64,000 nt of DNA, from positions 94,623,782 through 94,687,781 of the forward strand of contig NC_092628.1 in the NCBI RefSeq assembly GCF_039555335.1. Reading direction: 5' to 3'. The notes beneath the pieces were generated by a model, which saw only the letters and a list, made by a program, of their open reading frames with translations, did not search any database and was not told the DNA's origin. The stretch is from Amphiura filiformis (taxonomy: Eukaryota; Echinodermata; Ophiuroidea; Amphilepidida; Amphiuridae). Shown one piece after another: positions 46,931 to 58,723 of this stretch (the first letter of the stretch is position 1; the number at the start of each line of letters is the position of its first letter). A program made the position numbers and the translations under genes.

Positions 46931-48489
46931 CTAAACCAAACTCGAGCATTCCCCTAGATGAAATACAAACTATCCTTGCCTCAAATTATCTCATTCTTTG
47001 TAAATAAAGTACTGTACTATGGTACACCTTATGGTAATTTTAATGCCAAATGATTTCAAAACAATGAACTTTTTCCCCCTTTTTTGGAAACAGCTGATTT
47101 TGACACACCACAATGACTGATGACATCATTGCACAGAATTGTCTATTAACATATGACATCATTCACCACACTCATTTGTTGCCAAGCAACACTTCGTTTA
47201 CACTGTTGTCATCATTTAATCATGTCATACTTCATCTACCACAAGTTATGAGTCAAACCAACTCCTATTTAATGCCAGAGTTCAACATCTTCCATTCAAC
47301 AGTAAGTACTCCTAAATTTGACCTCATATTATGGTGTATGAGTTTTAGTGGCCAATGCCATCAGAGGTCATACTATGAGTGTAGCCAATGTACACACATA
47401 TTCTGGGGTCAAATAACTGTTCCCTGGCAAACAATAATGTTAGGAATCCCGGTGAGACAGATGACATTCTACAATCGCTACAGCTTGTCTTTGTCATTGC
47501 TAATAACTCATCTATTTACTAAGACTCATAAATATTTTTATATTTGTTTAAACTACATGTAGTATCAAATATACATAAGGTAGACATGTGATCTAACTTT
47601 GCCTGTGATCTAACTGTGTATGCATTAGGGAGATTCTGAAAGAAACAAAGTTTTAATTTTTGAATGGGCCATTCTCGCATTTTGTCTATTAAATTAAGTG
47701 CAAAATATCCCATGAAAAGGTTCTAAGTCCAATAAAACTCTCTAAACTTTATTCATAAGTTCTAAAATTTTGCATGTGCTATTTTTTCACTAAAATTAAC
47801 AAAATAAGAGGATGTCCATTACATTTTTTTTTTTAAATCAATTTTTTTTATTTTCTCAGAATTATTCTAATTAATATTAAATGATAATAATTATGATCGC
47901 TACTTTTCAGCAGATGAATAACAAAATAAATCAAATTCTATACAGTTCAAGGATATATATATTTATTCCATACATGGTCAAAATGTGTCCATGTTGTTTG
48001 TGACCACAAAACATGCCCTTTGATTTTCATGTTAGTTACATAACATGATCCCTGAGTATTGTGACCTCATGCATCCAAATTTCAATACCAAATTTGGCAA
48101 GCTAGTCAAACTTAGTATCGGCCTAACCATTAATGACTAACTTGGCTATGACTTGAAGGACGGTACACATAACTTTTAAAACAACATGGTTATTCAAAGT
48201 TGTCACGATATACTATTAGAACTGAAAATAGGTTTAGGATTTTGGGTTACGTGTCTGGTCAGATTTGGTGGAAGGTTTAGGGAAATATCGGGCGAATTGG
48301 GTATTCTAGAGTTTTTCAAGTTACCAGGTATTGTATAACAAAACAACTACAGCAAAACAACAACAGCAAGAACAACAACAACAAAAACACAGGGATCTTA
48401 TCAGTAATAGGTCAAGTACTTTGAAAGAAATACTACAATTAAGAGCTATTAATCAGTGTCACAATTTTTTTACAGAAAGTAAAACTCAC
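46931..48489. other. Coronin intron, no further exon recognised
   Basis: AT-rich intron. A plus-strand 149-codon open frame at 47113-47562 has random-looking composition. A CAACAGCAAGAACAACAAC-type repeat lies near 48340-48385. Nothing else is recognised. Confidence 0.5.
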
Positions 48490-48606
48490 AGCATCAAAGA
48501 CACCATATTGTCTCTCACTCATCCTTGAGAAGCCTGTGGTAAAGAGTTTGTTGTTCTTCAAGAACTGAACACGTGAAACTTTGGCACCATCGTGTCCTGG
48601 TCCTTC
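48490..48606 (-). CDS. Coronin exon: FTTGFSRMSERQ blade
   Basis: This is a 117-nt minus-strand exon (39 codons, phase 0 both ends; acceptor TTTTAACAG, donor GTGAGT). It encodes EGPGHDGAKVSRVQFLKNNK then LFTTGFSRMSERQYGVFDA. The FTTGFSRMSERQ string is a near-invariant coronin signature. EGPGHDGAK corresponds to the EKxHEGARP stretch. No lesion is seen. Confidence 0.97.
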
Positions 48607-49292
48607 CTGTTAAAACAAGATAATAAGAACATAAGAGACATAAGCTCAAATTCTTCCAGAATTATGGCATGTATTCTCATGGAGTGGGTCTGAATGGGGA
48701 TATCACAAACCTCACAAAATGTAAACCTTTCACATTTATAACATACACATGTAAAATGCAATATATAATATGTGACAACTTTCTCATTCTAATCCAATTT
48801 GTTTATAAGAATCAAATCTGTTTCACACAAAGCTGTAACAACAAAAATTAAACAACTGTATACATGATTAATATATTGAAATACAAATATTCCATACAAG
48901 TTCCATACATTTTCCAACTACAGTGTATACATGGAGTAGATCCAAGCAGGATTGTCGACCACTAATGGAAACAAGTACTTATCATTTCTAGGGCCTGGCA
49001 ATCTGAAACAAGTATCATATTTGGGGCCTGGCAAAAAAACCCACAATTTTTAGGTAGAAAAACGCACATTGATTCTTCAAAATCTGAGAAAATGTGCCAT
49101 TTCCCACTAATAAAACGTAATGTAAAAAATTGTAATATATTTTTTTCAATATTCCACTTGGAATCCGAAAGTGAGATTTGCGGCATAAAAAGCGCAATTG
49201 CTGTTGTTTTTCTTTATTCCTATTATTTTTTTTTTTTCCTATATTCCTAACAGCAAAATAGAACTACTGCGAAACTAATTATAGCAACTGAC
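48607..49292. other. Coronin intron, no gene seen
   Basis: AT-rich intron with a GGGCCTGGCAAWCTGAAACA-type direct duplicate near 48990-49030 and a poly-T tract near 49227. No exon or clear element. Confidence 0.5.
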
Positions 49293-49471
49293 CTTCTTGA
49301 CTTCTCCTGTTCTAGGATCAATGATACGTATTTTCTTGTCCTTGCATGTGGTTGCAATGAGTGATCCATTGTAGTTCCATGTTGCGTAGAAAATCAGTTC
49401 CGGATGGCAAGTAATCTCCGTCACAACTACACCTTCTTCTGCATTCCAAATCAGGATACATGGATCAGCAC
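49293..49471 (-). CDS. Coronin exon: CKDKKIRIIDPR blade
   Basis: This is a 179-nt minus-strand exon entering in phase 1 and leaving in phase 0 (acceptor TTTTGTAG, donor GTCAGT). It encodes ADPCILIWNAEEGVVVTEIT, then CHPELIFYATWNYNGSLIAT and TCKDKKIRIIDPRTGEVKK. Coronins have GCDNxIxIWNVGTGE ... HPDxIYNVSWNxNGSLxxTxCKDKKxRVIDPRxGxxxxE. WN, CKDKK and DPR are all present. The entering glycine codon is completed by the preceding exon (…FSVG). Decayed copies of its 5' half lie upstream at 49705 and 50093. Confidence 0.97.
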
Positions 49472-49494
49472 CTACAAAACATAAATCAATACAT

Positions 49495-49689
49495 GTACAT
49501 CAGTGTTCACTCTCTCTGGAAATTGGATGCGCCAAATGAAACATTTTCTTGACAAATTGGCCCAATTTTGACTCGATAATTCCCCAAATTGACTAATTGT
49601 AATACAGCATTGCAAATTTGTGTGCGCCAAAAATAATTTTCACTGGGCCAAAATTGAGACATACGGCCTCTGAGTAAACACTGATGTAC
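49495..49689. mobile_element. Short MITE with 18-bp terminal inverted repeats
   Basis: GTACATCAGTGTTCACTC (49495-49512) is mirrored by GAGTAAACACTGATGTAC (49672-49689) with one mismatch. The 160-bp interior is non-coding and itself contains inverted TTTGGCGC-like text. It separates the live coronin exon from its first decayed copy. Confidence 0.75.
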
Positions 49690-49704
49690 ATTTTGTATAA
49701 TTAG

Positions 49705-49780
49705 GTTCAATGATGCCCAGAAGATCACTTTGGTGTGAGAGGTAATCACCATCACAATTGTACACTCTCCTGCATAGACT
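49705..49780 (-). pseudogene. Decayed partial copy of a coronin exon (copy 1)
   Basis: On the minus strand this reads AGECTIVMVITSHTKVIFWA and SLN, which aligns with the live exon's NAEEGVVVTEITCHPELIFY and ATWN. The match covers about 25 codons without an intact acceptor or the 3' half of the exon. It shares the text TTCTGGGCATC with copy 2, so the two copies are closer to each other than to the live exon. The part upstream of AGE has no match to the live exon. Confidence 0.65.
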
Positions 49781-50092
49781 GCTACAGTCTGTCCACATAG
49801 ACGTACAAAGTAAATAGACCTCGGAAACTAGAGGTACATGTATGAGAATAATTATTTCAGTGTAATGCGTGTGTAAATGCTTCTTTGGCGTGCCAACAGC
49901 TGTTCCATTTGTTCTTGTGGAGTGCACCTCGCTCTTTACGCGTCACATTTTTTTAACATGCAGTGCGTGTGACGCAAAGCATCGACCCCCCCGATGCCAC
50001 AGATTTGGTTTGTACTTCTATGTGGACAGATTGTATATGCATGGGTCTGCACCTATAATAAATTTCATAGAAATTCAAAATACACTATAATA

Positions 50093-50193
50093 CGATTCCA
50101 CGATGCCCAGAAGATCATATCAGGAGGTAGTAATTCGTGTCATTGCTGTGCCTTCATCTGCATTTCAAATCAGGATAGTTGGGTCAGCAGTAC
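50093..50193 (-). pseudogene. Decayed partial copy of a coronin exon (copy 2)
   Basis: A plausible acceptor (ATACATGTCAG) precedes a minus-strand reading in the same phase as the live exon: G-T-ADPTILI, then a stop in place of the conserved tryptophan (TGA at 50165-50167), then NADEGTAMTRITT. After a frame change it continues PDMIFWASWN. The live exon has ADPCILIWNAEEGVVVTEIT and PELIFYATWN. The copy ends where the live exon reads YNGSL. The stop and frame change mean it is not functional. Confidence 0.85.
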
Positions 50194-50264
50194 CTGACAT
50201 GTATACAATTTTCATAGTAAATCATTATACGTTAATTAGATTGGGAAATAAAAAAAAGCATCCA

Positions 50265-50405
50265 AGGGCTATTCCAGTTGAAATCCGTACATTCCTTATT
50301 GAAGACATGACCTTCATCTTCCACACAGGGAATGTGAATTTCAATACAATACGAGTGCAATCAGATATAGCCAATTCTGATATCTGATTGCACTCATATT
50401 GTAAG
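50265..50405. repeat. GGGCTATTCCAG-family end fused to a small hairpin
   Basis: GGGCTATTCCAGTTGAAATC begins a truncated family member. It runs into a hairpin at 50345-50403 whose 23-bp arms (GAGTGCAATCAGATAT and its complement) are nearly perfect with a loop of about 11 nt. No right-hand family end is present. Confidence 0.7.
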
Positions 50406-52132
50406 GTGCCACAAGGCCTCTTTACGGGCACTTGACTGCCTCTACTAGAAACAAATGTCTATTTTACAAGGGAAATTGCCAAAATGTGCATGTAATAATT
50501 CATGTAATATGGGCACATATTTGTCTTGTGAAACACAGAAAATGGGCATATAAGGTTGCCATACCAAAATTGCTAAAATGCACCCCAAAACTATGGCACA
50601 TGCACGTAACAATTTATAGCATCAAACAGGTAGACAATCTGCAAAATAGAGGTTATCCACTTTACTCATGCGTAACTTTTAACAAAAGGCGCTGGTTCCC
50701 GTAGTATTCCTCATTCAAACTAATTCAATTCACGACCTCGGAGTTACCTGCATGACTTTGGCGGGCTATTTTGAAATAGTCAAGGTTGCACATGCAGGTA
50801 CTTCTTTTGAAAGTCCTAAACAAGGTATAGGAGTCGTTGGTAGGATATGCAGCTTATAGAACACGGATGACCTCTATTGTAAATCCTGACAGCTATAGCG
50901 CATCTAGGTAAACAACATGTTTGGGACGTAATCAGTAAAATCAAAGATTGTTGGAAAACAGCTTTAGTAAGTCCATGTATTCAAAATGTCTTCACAAAGA
51001 CAAAATATTCAATCCTCCAAAAGATTGCTACAAATTGATTGTACAGAAATCAAAATTCATCCAATTCAAACATGGACAGTCTCTTATGCTAGTATCAATG
51101 CAATACAACACCCCTTTGATCATGTGTGTATCACACATGGATGCTACCTTTTTAAGAAAGCCAAATGGACCATAGCTGTATCTCAACATGTTTTACTACC
51201 ACACAGCTTATATGATTTGCCACATAAAATATCCAATTATAATTATAACAATGGATGACTCAATTGTGAATCAACTGAAAGGCTCACCCCTTCACTTTAC
51301 CCATGGAAATGTAGGTTTTGGTATGAAGCTCATATTTTTCTCATAATCCAAGTGACTTTTTAGGCCTCAAAATATATATTATTATTTATACATTATAAAT
51401 AAAAACATTAATTAGTTTGGTATGCACCACCTTGGAAATCGTGTACTCTTCTGTGCCTGGGCCATTATGATACACAAGTTTGCCAGTACATTACATGTAG
51501 AATCCAATCTGATAGAAAAATTCAACTCCAAACTAGGCCTGGCATTTTCGGGTAATTTTGTCAGCACCATAACATTTTTGGAATGCTCTAATAAAAGCAA
51601 AGAACAAAGCAAACAGTTTGTTTGCTGCTAACTTTAATGACTCACTGAATACACCCAGGGTTGGCACCTTACAGGAAAACTGGGCTAATTTGGGCTGCTT
51701 GCTGCTACTCCGAAAAAAATCAATAGGTTAAAAAATTGGGCTGCTGCTGCGATGCTGTTACTCTGAAAAAAGTCACAAGGTTAAAAATTGGGTTACTTTG
51801 GGCTGCTTGATGCTGCTCCGAAAAAAGTCACTAGGTTAAAAATTGGGTTACATAACTCTAACTTTTAGGGGTTGCTGTACAATAATATCCTTTACAATGT
51901 AATTTTGCCAACTTCCACTTGCACAGATTTTTGAGTCATCCAAGCACTGACTTGCCCTTTTCAGGTGTTTTATTGACGGATCTTGACATACAAGGACAGG
52001 AAGTGTACAGGATATCATCTTGCCAATTTGCTGCATTGGGTGATTTCAGACAGTGCTAAGTTTACATTGCATTTTCCTGTGATTAGAAATTAGGCTACTT
52101 GAGCACCTTCCGCCGCAGCGATTTGTACATTT
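50406..52132. other. Coronin intron, no exon recognised
   Basis: AT-rich intron. A three-fold imperfect tandem repeat (TTAAAAATTGGGTTACTTTG, GCTGCTTGATGCTGCTCCG) occupies about 51685-51850. No coding or RNA signal is seen. Confidence 0.5.
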
Positions 52133-52512
52133 GCATACCTGCCAACATTGTAAAAATAAAAATCTGTACAGGGTGCGCGCGATCCGGGGCGCGCGAGCAC
52201 ACGCTCACCCGTAACGGCACATGCTTGCCAACCTTTGGAACTAAGGTTGGTGTCTAATTAGAGTGAAGCGAGAAGCAAAACAAAACTTTGGAAAAAAGAA
52301 GTTATAGACCCTAAATTACTTGTTATTCAAGGTTGAAAAAAAATTAATTTTTTTTTTTGAATTAAATTTTTAAAAAAATTTCAAAGTTTTCGGCAACTTT
52401 AGAGAACCACTGGACCTATTCTGAAGTGCTAAGATCATTCACAGGTAATTTGAAAAAAAAAATTACGAAAAAGTTAGTTTGTTATCCTTAATATGTAAAC
52501 CATTAACTAGTG

Positions 52513-52591
52513 TTTACCTCTTCATGTATCACATATTATAGATGCATTGGTTTTCCATGCATTTATAATATGTGCTACATGAAGAGGTAAA
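52513..52591. repeat. Near-perfect 35-bp-arm hairpin
   Basis: TTTACCTCTTCATGTATCAC (52513 on) pairs with GTGCTACATGAAGAGGTAAA (ending 52591). The arms extend through ATATTATAGATGCAT with a 9-nt loop TGGTTTTCC. The dimensions resemble a small-RNA precursor, but it sits at a transposon boundary and is more simply a palindromic element. Confidence 0.85.
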
Positions 52592-52595
52592 TATT

Positions 52596-52919
52596 AGTCC
52601 CAAACAGAAATGTTTGGTAGACTCATAACCGGTGCGATCTTACCTTTCCGATGTTGATTAAGATACTTCTTGCATCGATCCCGAGATGCGGAAAAACCAA
52701 TAGTCATTTTGTCCCACATAAATGAATAAATAACAAAAACCCCGATCCCCGGTGGACTCACCCAAAAGGTGACGTCACACCATATGATCGTCCCTTATCC
52801 GACTTGGGATCCCCTACTCGGACCAAACTTGTAGGGGTGGCGGGGTCGGGATAATCAACATCGGAAGGTAAGATCGCACCGGTTATGAGTCTACCACAAA
52901 CATTTCTGTTTGGGACTAG
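52596..52919. repeat. 324-bp unit with inverted ends at the left edge of the DIRS-like element
   Basis: TCCCAAACAGAAATGTTTGG and AGACTCATAACCGGTGCGAT at the left end are mirrored at 52850-52919. The interior, 52660-52800, is the same sequence as the right-hand terminal repeat at 59521-59640 inverted. It behaves as a terminal-repeat fragment that folded back on itself. Confidence 0.75.
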
Positions 52920-53229
52920 ACTCAGTACACGGTCGATCTTACCGTTCCGATGTTGATTAAGATACTTCTTGCATCAACATCTGAAAGATCGATCTAGCAA
53001 GTAACCGACGGATGGAGGTACAAGATTGGTCAGCATCTGATCAGGGATCGGGAGCGGGTAATCGATGGTTTTCGCGAGGTCAGAAAATCTTTTCCCCCCA
53101 ACGGTAGGGAAAACAAAAAAGACCACGCGATCACAGACATAAACCTCCTTACTTAATAAGTTTGGTGGTAAAGAATAGCGACACTGGTTCTTACCATGCT
53201 GAGTATTCTGTATAGTCTGAAAACCTGGT

Positions 53230-54245
53230 ACCCGTACACTACCGTATTATGATCGCCGAACAATGTCCCGGTAAACCTCCGCCCGTCTCTGATTACTAAC
53301 GTAAACGGAAGTATCGTAGAGAAGGGCGAAGGTGGCTTCGGGACACCGCCTGCTAGATCTCCTCAAGGGACAACCCGAGCGGTATACCCAAGATGATGAG
53401 ATAGCTCGTCGAGTGGGTCGTGGGACGCGAAACCTTCGCGATCCCCGGACCCCACCAACACCTGGACCAGCCATTGCGACAGCGGCTGGACGAAAACTCT
53501 GTAAGGGTGATGAATGCGGTCGTGAGTCCCTCGCAAGGCTTGTGTTCGGAAGAAATAGTGCTGCAGCGCCTTATCGGACACCCCAGCCTATCTTTGGCTT
53601 CAGCCGAACCTTGCCCAACCCTGGGGATTGGAGAGGGACGAATGTCGGTATGCACCGCGCCCGTTCGTAGTCACGAGAACAGAGCGCCCGAAACAGTGTC
53701 GCTCCAGTGTTTGTGAACACGGAAGCTAACCTCGAGACCGTGTGCAACTCAGCACCGCCGTCCGAAGCCAACGCCAAACCGGAAAGCCATCTTGAGAGTT
53801 ACGTATTTAAGCGTCGCTTTTGACGGAAGGTCAAAAGGGTGACCCTTAAAGTAATCTAAGACTGTGTTGGGATCCCTTAGGAGGATCACTTGCCTTTTTG
53901 GTAGACACTCGTTGAACATACCGTCGAGGCGTAGACTAATAAGGTAACCATCGGCTATGATAGTCGACCGTCTCGAAACCTCGGTGAATGGAGAGGACAG
54001 CTGACTTATAGCTGGCCCCAGTGGCCCGCTGAAGTCTTGCTTGGAACTTTTCTGTCAGAAACTCCGAACTAGCAGCACAGAGGCTCTAGCGGGAGAGCTA
54101 TTTGTCTCATTGCACCAAGCGTAGTATGGAGCCAGACTCTGGCTATACGTGCGGAGGGTAGACTTCCGTCTAGCCCGGCGATGAGAAAAACAGCTTCTGA
54201 TGAAAAGTATCCCTCGCTCATTGCGCTTCCTGGTAAGGGCCATGC
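53230..54245 (-). pseudogene. DIRS tyrosine recombinase, broken
   Basis: It starts (minus strand, near 54170) with STLRTYSQSLAPYYAWCNET and SPARASV, the N-terminal core-binding motif of DIRS/Ngaro recombinases (STLRTY...L..Y..WC......P..AS). Further on come VSDKALQHYFFR, IHHPYRVFVQPLSQWLVQVL and, in another frame, RPTRRAISSSWVYRSGCPLR then a tyrosine region FALLYDTSVYV. These match the C-terminal catalytic half (AHxxR ... SW ... Y). At least two frame changes separate the blocks. The HxxR-type histidine appears replaced (PTRRA). It would integrate circular cDNA in an intact element. Confidence 0.75.
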
Positions 54246-54249
54246 AGCT

Positions 54250-55000
54250 AACTGCAGGTGCTCTAGTGATAGACTGGTACCTCCGCTCCGGGCATCCGGA
54301 GTAGATCTGGTACCTCGGGGAGTGCCAGCGGCCTTGCCGCTAGCAGAATGACAATGCAGTCTTCCCACCCGATCTTGGCCACCACCCTCATGAGTAGTGA
54401 GATCGGAGGGACTGCATAAGCTGTCATCCCTCCCCAGTCTATGGGCAGAGCGTCCACGGTGAATGTTTGGGGGTCCGCGACCCTTGAGCAGTACACCGGC
54501 AGTGGATGATTGCGATGAGATGCGAACAGATCTTTCGAGGGGTGGTACATCCCCTTGAAGATCGTCTGAGCGACCTGCGAACAAGGGACCATTCTGCTGG
54601 TCCCGACACCCTTCCTCGTGACAGATTGTGCGCGAGGATGCTGGTGACGCCAGCGATGTGTATCGCTCTCATCGTAATCTGCCTGAACTTGCACCACCCT
54701 ATCAGGTGTCGTGCATGCAGGCTCAATCGTGGTGGCCGGAGTCCCCTTGTCTGTTGGGGTAGGCTACCACGGTTGTGTTATCCGTCAGGACAACGGTATG
54801 TGATTCCACGATCACCTCCTCGTGGCGAGGGAGGTTGATGTGAAACTCTGTCTCTATGGCCCCATAGGCCCGAGACGGAGTCTCCGTGGATGTGGACCCC
54901 CAGCCCCGTTTTGGCGCTATGGTCGTCACTACGTGACATACCGGGGTGCAGGAAACCTGACACCCTGGGTCAAATTGGGCTGATGGGTCCACCACCAGAG
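54250..55000 (-). pseudogene. DIRS RNase H-like domain, broken
   Basis: Minus-strand blocks include APKRGWG, IETEFHINLPRHEEVIVESH then TVVLTDNTTVVAYPNRQGDS. These correspond to the GWGA ... E..HIN.LE ... TDNTTVVAYINRQGG motif of DIRS/Ngaro RNase H. Downstream come LFASHRNHPLPVYCSRVADP then TFTVDALPIDWGGMTAYAVP, the conserved 'FASHxNxxLPxFCSRxxDP...DAxxxxW' segment that follows RNase H. Several frame changes are needed to link them. Confidence 0.8.
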
Positions 55001-55999
55001 TTCCTCTCGCGCGATCTCCGACAAGCGGAACCGCGAGGGATATTGGTGATTTACTGGGCCTGCAAGCAGGCTAGAAGGTGTAGTTGGGTAAGCCCTAACG
55101 TAGAAACGGCAGTACAGTACGAGGTCTACCATACTGGCCATTAGGCCTACCACCTTCATCCATGCCACAGCGGGTTTTGCCCGAGACTCGGCCAAGAGTC
55201 AGGCACACCGCACCATGTGCGTCACCCGCTCGGGTGAGAGCACCGCGAACCCCTCCGTGAGGGTGATCTGGGCCCCTACAAATAGTGGTGTCTGCGTCGG
55301 GACCACGCTGGACTTTTTTGAGCTGATCAAAAAATCGAGGGTCCCGCACCCTACGGACTATCAACCCCATGAGACCCGTAGTCTTCAGTGGAGTGCGTCC
55401 GTATATGAGCCAAGCGTCTAGGTAGCAACTGATGTTGACACCCCTGTGCTTCAGGTACGCTGCCACCACTCTGACCAAGAGTGTTAAACACCCTGGGAGA
55501 GATGGACAGGCCGGATGGCCGGTATCAAAACTGGTAATTTTGATCCTGTACCTAGAAGCGCAGATGCCTCCGATCTTGAGAGGCGATTGGCATATGCAGA
55601 TAGGCGTCCGAGAGATCTAGCGATGCTGTTCCCATGCCCCTGATGGGGCAGGCTAGCACCGAGGCGAGAGTCCCCATTCTGAACCTCTTGGGCCTGAAGA
55701 ACGTGTTCAACAGCCTGCGGTTCCGGATGGGGCTCCCGTCGCAGGTCTTCCTTGGAGCCAATGGCTCCAAGATCACCCGTAGAACGGGGGTAGACCGGGA
55801 CAATCGCCCGCTTCGTGAGAAGCTGTGTGATCCCTGTCAGTAGTGCCCGGCGCTGGGGGCCGTCTGGCGGCACTACTGTGGACCTCTGAAATGTGCAGAC
55901 GAATGTGGGGAGACTGGGTTGCCAGTCTGTATCCCCACTCACCACTGACCATACCCAGGCGCTCAAAGAGATGGTTTCCCACCTCTGGGTGAAAGCCAT
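55001..55999 (-). pseudogene. DIRS reverse transcriptase, broken
   Basis: Minus-strand blocks in order are: LLTKRAIVPVYP (finger region); RRLLNTFFRPKRFRMGTLAS; ASLDLSDAYLHMPIASQDRR (motif A, DLSDAYLHMPI, clear); VAAYLKHRGVNISCYLDAWL (motif C). Intact DIRS enzymes have YLDDWLI in motif C. Here it reads YLDA, losing one catalytic aspartate, and the blocks lie in different frames. This shows the copy is inactive. The order and motifs identify a DIRS/Ngaro-class enzyme rather than an LTR-retrotransposon one. Confidence 0.88.
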
Positions 56000-57199
56000 A
56001 AGCGGTCGTCCACTGGGAGATCCCCCTGTGGAAAAACCGCTGAGCCCCCCAGGAATGCTCTGTCTAGCTTCCCTTGGAAGAGCGCTTGCTCTTCTTCGGG
56101 GCTTGCCAGCTGTTCCTGCGCTACCCTTGCGCCTCCCAGAAATGGGTGCTGCAGAGGTAGTGGGCTCGGGTACTGTTGGTGGTGCACGGCCTGCTGAAGT
56201 CGGAGCTCCTACCCATGGTAAGGGCAGTTTCCGACTTCTTCAGAGTGCTCCGTTGGTAGCTTCTTTGCACGGTCCTCCACCGTGGCGCAGAAGCATCCAA
56301 AGAGAAAAGGACCCTGCCTTTCCATCGCGTTGAGCGATTGGAGTGGCAGGCCCCACCCCCGCGCTGAGTGGACACCCTATGGGCTAGGCCCATGGAGCTC
56401 TCGTTGAGGCTAGCTGTTAGCACCGCTAATAGGCTCACCTCGCGGAAGAGCTCAGATGTTGTCTGAGCGTGATACGCTTGACGACATCTGGGTCCCTCTC
56501 GGATCCCCTCGGGCCTCCCGCGTTCCACGCAGAGGAAGCGTGCAAGCACGCGGCGTCATAGCTCTACTGAGCTCGACAGCCCCACGATATCTACCCGTGA
56601 GGTTTGCGGGAATGAGAGTGCAGGCGTCCCCTGTGAGGAAGCAGCAGCTGAGCATCCTACTGAAAGGATCCCCTGGTCCTCCTCCATGGACTCCCCCTTA
56701 GGGGGTGTCCGGAGGAAGATCAGTGCTGCTGCTCCCCTCGCGGGGCAGCGGGGGAAGGAGATTGTAGTGATGTCACTACCGGACTCAGCTTCCGACTCCT
56801 TTCCTCGCCCACAGTATCCGTATCATGCTCCGATGATGACGGTAACCGAGGACGGGCATCTGAAAGCGGGTAAGAAGGCATAACCACTGTGTGGCTCGCC
56901 GACTACCTGCCAGCAGAAGAGGGAGTACTCCCGCAAGACCCTGAGGTATCCGCCATGGCACCACTGGGTCCGCATGCTCTCGCATCCGTCGTCCTAGCGC
57001 TAGCAGCATCGGGCCTACCCTGATCAAGATCTGGGTTAGCCCCATGCCGGCTGGCCTGGTCAACAGCTGATGTTGGTACTGCGTGGCCATCGCTAGGCGA
57101 CACTTGCCACGGTGCTAGGCCGTGGAAGAAACACCCTGCGGCGGGTACCACGGGCATACCCAGCCGGCAGCTGACCCTGAAAGGATCCGCCACCAGGGT

Positions 57200-57620
57200 A
57201 ACCCCATGGTACTGCAGTACCAGCACCGCCTCCCCTTGTTGCCACAGAGACTGTGGCGACTAAAGCGGTGCTGCGGTACCGGTGCGGTATCAGCGTGGGT
57301 ACCCGTGAGGGTTCCCAACTGTGGACCGCTGTACCCTCGCCACACTGGGTTCCCTGTTTGGGGGATCAAGCTGTGTGCCGGCGTGGTACCGGTGCGGTAC
57401 TAGCATGGGTACCCGTGAGGGTTCCCGGCTGTGTACCGCTGTATGCGTGGTTCCAGCGTAGGGGCCCGCGAGGGCTCCCGGCTGTGTACCACTGTACCCA
57501 TGCCTCACTGCGTTCCCCGCAAGGGGAGCAAGCCGTGTGTATGGGTACCCCGCTATACCGCTGTCCCCTGGCTAGAGGGAGCTTGCCTAGTACCACGGGT
57601 AGCTGAGCGTGATACCCCGA
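57200..57620. repeat. Tandem repeats of about 115 bp in the DIRS-like element
   Basis: Repeated blocks contain GGTACCGGTGCGGTA, GCGTGGGTACCCGTGAGGGT and TTCCCRRCTGTG, GACCGCTGTACC. At least three imperfect copies are present, in the presumed 5' part of the element. Confidence 0.75.
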
Positions 57621-58280
57621 TCAATCACCTCGCCACCTGAATAGGCAGCGCCAATCAATGGAGCTATGCCCTGTTGATTTGACAGTGATCGATCAAGAGA
57701 GGGTAATTGACCCATTGACGATAATGGATCACCCACCCCCGCTGGCTCTCGAGGACATAAGTGGGTTGTTGATCAGCTAGGCTGTTCAAGCTACTTACTG
57801 TACCCTCTAGAGCTTCGCCCAAGGTCGCTGTGTGTGGCGGACCACTCACGGCAGCTATGGGCGGGTGCATAGCGGCTACCACTGAAGTCAAGCCGTAGCT
57901 CGTCCCTCGTAGCTGCCACCGAATGCACCTGGGTCGCTGTCCCGTGAGAGACTGCGAGCCCAACCCCTGAATAATCGCCAGCCAGTCCCTGTGGACAGCC
58001 AGCAGCTATTCTAGGGCCCAGGGTATCACTCGGCGGTCCCGCCATGGAACGCTGCCGTGTGACAATCCCAGTTGGTTCTGCTAAGACTACACCCACAGCG
58101 TTAGCCGCGGTATTGTCTCTGCTGAACCCATGCATGCTAGGGTTCAACCCAGGCAAGCCCGGGGTACCCTTGCATGCTGCCTGTCGCTGGCTACTACTGT
58201 GGCTGTTTGAGCCCGTAGATATGCCTGCAACAGACGGGTGTCCTCCTGCTAAAAACCCGTGAGGATTTTCGCTAGAGGAC

Positions 58281-58723
58281 TGGTATCCTCCTGCTACAAA
58301 ACCCGCTTAGGGTTTTCGCTGGTGGTTACCGCTCTGCTGCCTGCTACTTTGCTCCGACGTATAGTCAGTGCTTTCGCTGGCTGCTGAGCCTTTGGACGCT
58401 TAGCAGTCCCGAAGGAACCGCCTGCTTGTCCGGGACCGAGCCCCCTTAAGCAGACCTGCCATGACCCATAGGGGCTGTCACAGCAGAATCTACCGTGTCG
58501 ACTGGTATCCTCCTGCTGCAAAACCCGCTAGGGTTTCGCTGGTGGTTACCGCTCTGCTGCCTGCTACTTTGCTCCGACGTATAGTCAGTGCTTTCGCTGG
58601 CTGCTGAGCCTTTGGACGCTTAGCAGTCCCGAAGGAACCGCCTGCTTGTCCGGGGACCGAGCCCCCTTAAGCAGACCTGCCATGACCCATAGGGGCTGTC
58701 ACAGCAGAATCCACCGTGTCGAC
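58281..58723. repeat. 222-bp tandem duplication in the DIRS-like element
   Basis: 58281-58502 and 58503-58723 are almost identical, both starting TGGTATCCTCCTGCTRCAAA and containing CTCCGACGTATAGTCAGTGC. A third partial unit precedes it near 58225-58280. The near-identity shows it is young relative to the decay of the coding regions. Confidence 0.9.

Noticed and set aside
47113..47562. 149-codon plus-strand frame
   Set aside because: It lies in a coronin intron on the opposite strand, has no recognisable domain and a composition close to that of random AT-rich DNA.
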